A DNA stretch of 64,000 nucleotides from Raphanus sativus (taxonomy: Eukaryota > Streptophyta > Magnoliopsida > Brassicales > Brassicaceae). Position numbers and translations under genes: made by a program. The notes under the pieces were generated by a model. That model worked only from the letters and a program-made list of their open reading frames with translations. It was not told the DNA's origin and did not search any database. Below, in pieces: positions 57,548-64,000 of this stretch (its first letter is position 1; each line of letters opens with the position of its first letter). The stretch lies in NCBI RefSeq assembly GCF_000801105.2, contig NC_079519.1, positions 26,325,288 through 26,389,287 of the forward strand. The letters run 5' to 3'.

Positions 57548-58562
57548 TATCTGGCATTTTAAATCATTTTCGCCCTACACGTTTTTTTTTATTCCGCCAT
57601 TTTCTAAATCTAGACCACATACTGTTTGCTTTGACAGTGGGCTATATGAGTTGGAGGATACTGACAATTGGGTCTGCGCCATACAGCTTTAAGCTGTAGG
57701 AAAAAAGAAGCAATCTCTTCGGTTTCACGGACATGTTTAAAACACTAATATTTGTTTGTACGCAAAGATAAGAAGACAAAAGGAAAATATTTTGTCATGC
57801 TGGTGATATTGTTGAATACGAGTTCACAAGCGTCCAAGTAGACTGTTCTGAAATTGCTCATGTGTTTCGACTTTAGGTTCTGTTCCCTCCATTTTTTTTT
57901 TTTTTTTGGCAACGTTCCCTCCATTTTGATGCAAACAATTCTTTAGCTTTTAAAGATTCCTCATTCTCTAAGAAAAAAATTCACGTACATAACCTTTGGG
58001 ACATCCTATATTAGGGAACTACCCCTAATAGTCTGAAGATAATTTTAATTACATTTTTGCCCCAACCGATCTAATCTATAGCTTCATGTAGATGTATAAG
58101 GTGTATAAGCTTTTTTTGAGAAAATTGATTCCTTTTTCTAGCTCTCTCTCTTGTATCTCTCCGGCTGTTACAACACATAACAGCTATGCAGGACAATGAA
58201 TAATCCTAAACTCATTAGCCTTTATATTCGAGCTAAATCACTCTACATACATATACATTTACACACACACGGTTTACTAAAGAGAGAGACCGATCTAATT
58301 GACAATTATAGACAAACCGGACCAATTACAATCCTATCTATAATACCAAACTAAACTAAAACCTTCCGAGCCTAGTAGAGTGTTCCTATCTTATCTACAA
58401 CCTTCAAAAACTATCATTCTAAATCTTCAAAAAAAAAAAATTAAAAGTGTGGTCGTAAAATTATCAAGTAGTGTTATCTATACTTTTTAATATATAATAA
58501 ATAAGTATTGAAATATGAAATACTATTTTTAAACTAGAAAAGTAATCTCAGAACGACACTAA
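57548..58562. other. Segment B spacer aligned to segment A
   Basis: Matches 27841-29389 of segment A, minus the MITE at 28877-28998 and the A-specific block about 28142-28610. No gene recognised. Confidence 0.6.
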
Positions 58563-58865
58563 GACCATGATTAACGGTATATCTAAAAGAAGTCTTTAGT
58601 GTTAATGTGATTAAAAATAAATGCAATTAATCGAAAAATTAGTGGGACGTCCTTCGTGTAGATACATTTGAGCGCCTCCTTAGCTGCAACGTGTCGTCTC
58701 CGGAGTGGGCGATGAGTTTTCGTGAGGGGAGTATCGAAAATGGATCGACATTTTCATTTCTTCGTCTGTTTCGTTCTCAAGGTGGGCGATTGAAAAGGCG
58801 ATTTCGGGTGAACGCCTCATCTCGTCTCTGACGATTTTCCTGTCGACGGATCTCCTCCAGAGGCA

Positions 58866-58990
58866 TCTCTTCTCGACTGTGGATCTCTCGGTGGTTCTCT
58901 CGACGGTTCTCTCGACGGATATCTCGGTGGTTCTCTCGACGGTTAAGTCGGCGGTTCAATCGACGGTTCACTCGGCGGTTCTCCTCTCTC
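58866..58990. repeat. Degenerate 12-bp minisatellite in the Harbinger leader
   Basis: GGTTCTCTCGAC and variants (GGATATCTCGGT, GGTTAAGTCGGC, GGTTCAATCGAC) are repeated about eight times. It lies in the element's 5' subterminal region, before the first ORF. Confidence 0.7.
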
Positions 58991-59911
58991 TTCTTTGCAA
59001 GTCGAAGGTTAAAGGGTAGGTGTTCCTCCTCCGTATCTGGTTCAATCGATTTGCATGTATTTGGTTATTGTTTTCGATCTACTTCGGAGGTGGGAATTGC
59101 ATGTATTATTTTCTCGTTTGTCTTATTAATAGACTGATAGCTTTTTGACTCTAATCTGATAGCATTTTTTACTCGAATCTGATAGCATTTTTTAGTCATT
59201 GATTTGCTTCGCTTGGTTTGCTAGTTCGTGTTCTATTTTTTAGTTGTGTTATTAATCTGATACCAATGTGAATGGAGACGATCCTCGTTATTTTTAAGTA
59301 GTTCGTGTTCTGTTTTTATAAACTGAAATGTGTTTCTTTTGATTCTGAGGTTATTAGGTGAAGTGAGGCGAGGATCATCTACAACCCGGTTTCAAAGCTG
59401 GTGGGGCGAGGATCATCTACAATAACACATACAACCATTTCGTCCAGAGCTCCAGGTAATAAACGTTCTATTCAGCTCCCAAGTAATGTAGTTGGTATAT
59501 AAGTCGTGTAGGCATGTAGTTATGTAGTTAATCTCTAGTTTAATTGCAACCAAAGCGTTTAGACTTGAACTCTTTAACTTGAAATTTGTCTCTAGTTTGA
59601 TTGGAACCAAAGCGTTTAGACTTGAAGTAATGTGTATTAACTGAGTTGAAGTAATGTCTCTTGGTAGTTATATGTCATGTTATGGTTGTGTAATGTGTAT
59701 TAACTGAGTTGTACTTTTGTAGTTAGGTCATTATGATTGTCTTAATTAATTTTTTTCTTTCTCTCTTCTCTGCTTTAACTCACTCATCTCCCTTCTTAAT
59801 GCTATTTAACCATCCTGCCAAAAACGATTTTATCACCATCATCTTCTTTCTCTCTTCTCTGCTTTCACTTAGTCATCTCTCTTCTTAATTCTCTTTTCAC
59901 ATCTCTCTTCT

Positions 59912-60811
59912 ATGGATCCAAGGACACCGTATAGCCAGTCTGCTGGTTATATGGGCCTTCTTCAAAATCAAGAAGGAAGTCTTCTTCATGACAACTCTCC
60001 TTATGAGAGTTATCATTCTGGATCTTCGCAGATCCCTCTGTTCAGTTCACAACAAAGCGAGGCTCCAACTCCACCTACAGACGGTCCCGTGGAGCGTGGA
60101 AAGAGACATAAATGGACCCCAGTGGAGGACGAGATGCTGATCAGTGCCTGGTTAAACACTTCTAAAGACGCTATTACCAGCAATTACCAAAAGTCGGGGA
60201 CATTCTGGAAACGAGTAGGGGATTGTTTCTTCGAAGCTCTGAATGGTGGACCTGGTGGTGACACTTCCGCGCATCGGAATTACAAGTAGAGGTGGCACAA
60301 AATAAATGATCTTGTCAACAAGTTTTGTGGTGCATATGCGGCTGCGGAGCGAAGAATTACTAGTGGTAAGCATGAGAATGATGTTCTGAAGGTGGCCCAC
60401 GACATATACTTCGCTGATCAGGGCTATAAATTCACACTTGAACATGTGTGGTGCGTGTTGAGGTATGAGCAGAAATGGCTTAACCTCAACCCCACTAAAT
60501 CTTCTGGAGGTTCAAAGAGGAAGGCAGATTCAGAAACTTCAACCACAAGTGAAGGTGTAAAGGCTGTTGAGGAAGCTCAGACAAGACCTGAAGGTGTAAA
60601 GGCTGCAAAAGCAAGACGTAGTGCAATGGGTAAGGGGAAGTATGTTGCTAACTATACGGCGGTTTGGGAAATGAGGAAGGAAGATTTGGAGAAGAAAGAA
60701 AAACTGTCAAAGTTTGCCATCTTAGACAGTCTGATAGCCAAATCCAAAACCACCACACTCACTGAGGCTGAAGAAGTAGCCAAAGAGAAGCTCCTTGCGG
60801 AGTATTTCTAG
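59912..60811 (+). pseudogene. Harbinger Myb/SANT-like DNA-binding protein (ORF1), one nonsense codon
   Basis: A 299-codon frame with a single TAG at 60287-60289. The N-terminal half has the SANT/trihelix-like domain (KRHKWTPVEDEMLISAWLNT, then FWKRVGDCF). After the stop the same frame continues RWHKINDLVNKFCGAYAAAE, which in relatives follows a Gln (CAG), so a CAG to TAG change is likely. The C-terminal part is Lys/Glu-rich. In PIF/Harbinger elements this protein binds DNA and assists the transposase. It is truncated to 125 aa here. Confidence 0.85.
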
Positions 60812-61047
60812 ATATTAAGTTGTTTGGTTGGTTTGTATGCTTGGTTGGTTTGTATGCTTTTTATGTGATCGGTCTCTATATTAAGTTATTTGTTTGGTTG
60901 GTTTGTATGCTTCCTGGTTGTTTTTAATTAATCATAAGTTTGTATGTTTTTAATTAATCATAAGTTTTACTTGCTCGTTTAACTTGCTTGTTTTTAAAGT
61001 TTACTTGCTAGTTGTTTCCATCTTTATAAATACAGGTTTTATTACAC

Positions 61048-61587
61048 ATGGGGCGTTACAGCTATAGCCAACCTTCCCAGTCTGCTACATTTGGTGGGGA
61101 TGGTGGGGATGGCTCGGACAGTGACTACAACGAAATAGAAGCTCTGAATCAGGAAGACCAAGCCCAGTTAGAGTACGAGAACCGTCAGTTTGTGTACCCT
61201 CCCCAGCCTGAAGTATAATTCGGTTTTCCGCAGACTTGCTATTGTGGGAGTCAACCTCAGATAGCTACGTCTTACAATACAACCGATCCTGGACGCAAAT
61301 ACTACACATGCGACAATGTTGATGATGGCGAGTGTCACGTTTGGAAGTGGTGGGACGAGGCTGTAATGGAAGAGATGAGAGCCAGGGACAGACACACACT
61401 GCAGTTAGCCGAGAAGGTTGATTCTCTCACCTTGTTGACTGACTTTGAGATTGATCAGAAGCTTCTTAGACTAGAGAACATGGTGTGTGAGTTGGCTAAG
61501 AACAAATCAATCTCTAGCTTTGATTACTTTGTTGCTGTTATTGTTATGGTCTTCATTTTCATAGGTCTCGTCCTCATCTTTATCTAA
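61048..61587 (+). pseudogene. GRF zinc-finger protein with C-terminal membrane span, one nonsense codon
   Basis: ATG 61048; one in-frame TAA at 61216-61218; same frame closes at 61587. The first part is acidic with GGDGGDGSDSDYNE. After the stop comes a GRF-type zinc finger: CYCGSQ, then DPGRKYYTCDN and ECHVWKWWDE, with Cys-x-Cys and later Cys/His ligands. The C-terminus holds a coiled stretch and a hydrophobic segment (YFVAVIVMVFIFIGLVLIFI) likely to span a membrane. GRF fingers bind single-stranded nucleic acid in other proteins. Small GRF-plus-membrane proteins are frequent in Brassicaceae genomes. It lies between the other two Harbinger genes and so may be a third element gene or a captured host gene. 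Confidence 0.7.
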
Positions 61588-61597
61588 TGTTTGGTAA

Positions 61598-62053
61598 TGT
61601 TTTATGTTGCAATGTGTAATAGTTATGACTAATGAGTAATGAAAACTCTTGTAATGGAAATTCTATGTATTATGTGATAAGGAAACTCTCTGTTTTATGT
61701 TGCAATGTGTAATGTTTTATGACTCTTGTATCTTTTTGTTAAAACTATTGTGGTGGTCATGAGAAGTGATAAGGAAAAGGTGACAAGTCAGTCTTTTATT
61801 TTTCTTCAACCATCTCGTGAGTCTTTTATTTTTTTTCAACCATCTCGTGACTCAAGTGTAAGGAAAAGGTCACAAGACAAAGAAAATACAATCACAAGAT
61901 GTAATAAAGGAAAAGGGTCACAAGACAAACAATATACAACTCCTTCAGCCTATAAATATGAGAAACATATGCTCGTAAAATGCACAACTTCTCTACTTCT
62001 CAGATTAAAAATAAGTTCTCTCCTCTAAGAATTAAAAACATTTTTTTTCATTC
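61598..62053. other. Harbinger internal spacer with short duplications
   Basis: Contains direct repeats of GTCTTTTATTTTTCTTCAAC / CATCTCGTGA (about 61792-61855) and AAGGAAAAGGTCACAAGAC variants. It probably holds the transposase promoter: TATAAATA occurs at 61951-61958, about 100 bp before ATG 62054. Confidence 0.5.
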
Positions 62054-63300
62054 ATGGCATCTTCTTCCAATTCTTCCAATTATCATTACCACCACAAAGA
62101 TGATGAATCAATTTTTGATTCTATGTTTGAAGATATCTTAGAACTTCCAGATATCATTCCAGAACCGAAAGAGCGAAAAAACGTATATTTATTGAGAGAA
62201 ACCGAGAAGAAGGTCACAATAATCTTTGGAATGATTATTTTAGCGAGACTCCCACTTACCCGCACAACATATTCCAGAGGCGGTTTCGAATGAACCAGAC
62301 ATTGTTCTTGCGAATAGTTCATAGTCTCTCCTAAGAATTTGAGTACTTTCAACAAACACAAGATGCTGTCGGACGGTCTAGCCTATCTCCCCTTCAAAAG
62401 TGTACCGCAGCTATTCGTCAAATGGCGTATGGTGTTGGGGCTGACATCGTTGACGAATATGTCCGACTAGCTGAAACAACTGCAAGAAATTGTTTGTTCC
62501 AATTTACCGCCGAAATTATCCACTTGTTTGGCGGTCAATACCTAAGAGATCCTACGCCCGAGGATCTGGAAAAATTACTATATGTTGGAGAACAACGTGG
62601 TTTTCCAGGTATGATTGGAAGCATCGACTGTATGCATTGGGAGTGGAAGAATTGTCCGGCCGCTTGGAAAGGAATGTATTCACAAGGACACGAAAAATCA
62701 ACAATTGTGTTGGAGGCGGTAGCTTCTCAAGACCTCTGGATATGGCACACGTTTTTTGGAGCTCCAGGTACTTTGAACGATCTTAATATTCTTGATCGAT
62801 CACCTGTTTTTGATGAAATAATTAACGGAAACGCTCCCGAAGTCAATTTCCATGTCAACGGAAGGGAATACGGTTTGGCTTACTTTCTTGCCGATGGTAT
62901 TTATCCGAAATGGGCTACTTTTATTTAATCTATCCGACTCCCACAAGGTCAAAAACAGTCTTTATTTGCTACAAAGCAAGAATCCGTGCGAAAGGATGTT
63001 GAGCGTGCCTTCGGAGTCCTCCAATCTAGATTTGCGATTGTTAGAAATCCATCTAAATTATGGGATAAAAACAAAATAGGAAATATTATGAAAGCATGTA
63101 TCATACTTCATAATATGATTGTCGAAGATGAACGAGGTTCCTACCTTCACGCTTCAGAATTTCAACAACCAGAAGATGTCGATCCCATTTTTGTAGTCAA
63201 ACGGACTACAAACCTCCGTACTACACTGGGTCGTCGAGCAGAAGTTCGAGATACTCCGGGCCATTATCAATTAAAAGAATATTTGGTTGAACATATATGA
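62054..63300 (+). pseudogene. PIF/Harbinger DDE transposase, decayed
   Basis: The N-terminus starts at ATG 62054. The frame shifts between about 62090 and 62200; the proper frame resumes with KKRIFIERNREEGHNNLWND. In-frame stops follow at 62332-62334 and 62926-62928, after WATFI. Otherwise the protein is well kept: DEYVRL, GFPGMIGSIDCMHWEWKNCP (first Asp), PGTLNDLNILD (second Asp), LADGIYPKWA, and KDVERAFGVLQSRFAIV (Glu), then ACIILHNMIVEDE. All three catalytic acidic residues survive. The lesions are few, so loss was recent. Confidence 0.88.
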
Positions 63301-63609
63301 GCTAAATTTGGAGATCTACCGAATCACAACAATGTTTAAGTTTATTTGAATTCAATATAATGTTTGTTTTCTTTTTTTATCTTGTTTGAATTTTTTTTCT
63401 TTATTTTCAACTTTGTAATTTCTCATGTTTTTCTCTATATTATCTATTTCTTTTTTAATTAAAATAATTAATTAATTTTCTAAGGACTTTACAAAGTCCT
63501 ACCAATAATCAAATATTATGAAAATGTCTTTAGTTTTTGTCCCTCACCAAAAATAACATTAAAATACTCTAAGGACAAATTATTTGTCAAACCGTTAATG
63601 TTGCTCTAA

Positions 63610-64000
63610 TTATGAATTTGTTGAATATTATTTTTAAACTAGAAAAGTAATCTCAGAACGACACTAGTTGTGAATTTGTTGAATATGTAATTATATGTAA
63701 CTCTAAAAGGGTGTATTCTAAAATTTGAAGTAATTTGATTTTTAATGAGTTTGTAGATGACTGTGTGAGAACTAAAGAATTTGGTATGATTTTTGTTTAA
63801 ACACTCAGGAATCTCATCTAAAATAATGAGATTTGGATTTTTATTTTTATAACTAAGGAATTCCTGTCAAACACTATAGAAACACTCAAAGTACTCTAAA
63901 GTCTCCAACTTATTTTTTATTCAATAACAGTGAATTTCAGAGTATTTTATAAAATGTCAAGTTCAATAACATAGAATTTTAAAGTGTTTTTAAAAATCCA
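63610..64000. other. Right edge of segment B and AT-rich flank
   Basis: The first 80 bases complete the CTCAGAACGACACTA repeat shared with 29344-29491. The rest is AT-rich with no gene recognised and no match to the first decarboxylase promoter region. Confidence 0.5.

Larger units (their letters stand above)
58563..63606 (+). mobile_element. PIF/Harbinger transposon, 5.0 kb, with three decayed ORFs
   Basis: Target duplication TAA (58560-58562 and 63607-63609). Short imperfect terminal repeats: left GACCATGATTAACGG, right (reverse-complemented) GAGCAACATTAACGG. Segment A shows the unoccupied sequence (GACACTAGTTATGAATTTG at about 29390). Internal genes are a Myb/SANT ORF (59912-60811), a GRF zinc-finger ORF (61048-61587) and a DDE transposase (62054-63300), all on the plus strand. 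Each is closed by stops or a frameshift, so the copy is probably non-autonomous now. Confidence 0.88.
48240..63690. repeat. Segment B of the large duplication (partner 8050-29500)
   Basis: Collinear with segment A from the upstream region of the DENN gene to the CTCAGAACGACACTA block at its right edge. It lacks the 10.5-kb MULE (empty site near 48650) but has a LINE (55855-56034), a Helitron (56436-57547) and a PIF/Harbinger element (58563-63606). A long TA run (48419-48457) lies near its left end. Confidence 0.85.

Noticed and set aside
58777..58971. Minus-strand ORF with RRENRRENHREI repeats
   Set aside because: It is the translation of the 12-bp minisatellite in the Harbinger leader.
1..64000. 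tRNA or rRNA genes
   Set aside because: I looked for tRNA box patterns and rRNA-like GC-rich blocks and found nothing I could support by eye.

Overview
The window is plant nuclear DNA. It is AT-rich, its genes have many short introns with GT-AG borders, and it is dense in transposons. Gene content and order point to Brassicaceae, most likely the Brassica/Raphanus lineage. In order there is an RPM1-interacting-protein-13-like gene, a DENN/AEX-3 gene and aromatic amino acid decarboxylase genes. From memory this matches Arabidopsis At2g20310, At2g20320 and At2g20340. A vacuolar ABCC5-type transporter gene follows. Four runs of 100 N (27641-27740, 37237-37336, 38826-38925, 47666-47765) are assembly gaps of nominal size.

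Layout. 1-4700 holds a LINE 3' tail, a 2.3-kb Helitron and a small MULE carrying TTTAGGG-like DNA. 4767-6071 is the RIN13-like gene (minus strand). 8050-29500 is segment A: the intact 18-exon DENN gene with a complete-looking 10.5-kb Mutator-like element (8457-18921) in its upstream region. That element has 55-bp TIRs, a perfect 9-bp target duplication and three open genes: a MURA transposase, a DUF1985-Ulp1-like protease, and an ATHILA-ORF1-like protein. Its noncoding parts carry clusters of GATCGATC motifs and a separate array of palindromes. 30210-42620 holds two intact tandem decarboxylase genes (12 exons each, start codon split by an intron), their promoters, and several small insertions that distinguish the copies. 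44460-47665 is the first half of an ABCC5 gene, cut by a gap.

48240-63690 is segment B, a second copy of segment A lying beyond that gap. Its DENN copy is frameshifted in exons 1-2. Segments A and B act as each other's empty-site control. By comparing them I can delimit a MULE, a Tourist-like MITE and an hAT-like repeat in A, and a LINE, a Helitron and a 5.0-kb PIF/Harbinger element in B. The Harbinger has a Myb/SANT ORF, a GRF zinc-finger ORF and a transposase ORF, each disabled by one or a few stops or frameshifts.

The most interesting system is the large MULE. Its DUF1985/Ulp1 and ATHILA-like genes share a duplicated leader, and its intergenic DNA is seeded with one short motif. This layout recalls the transposon-encoded, motif-guided anti-silencing systems of VANDAL elements. 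All functional statements are read from sequence and family knowledge; nothing was searched.
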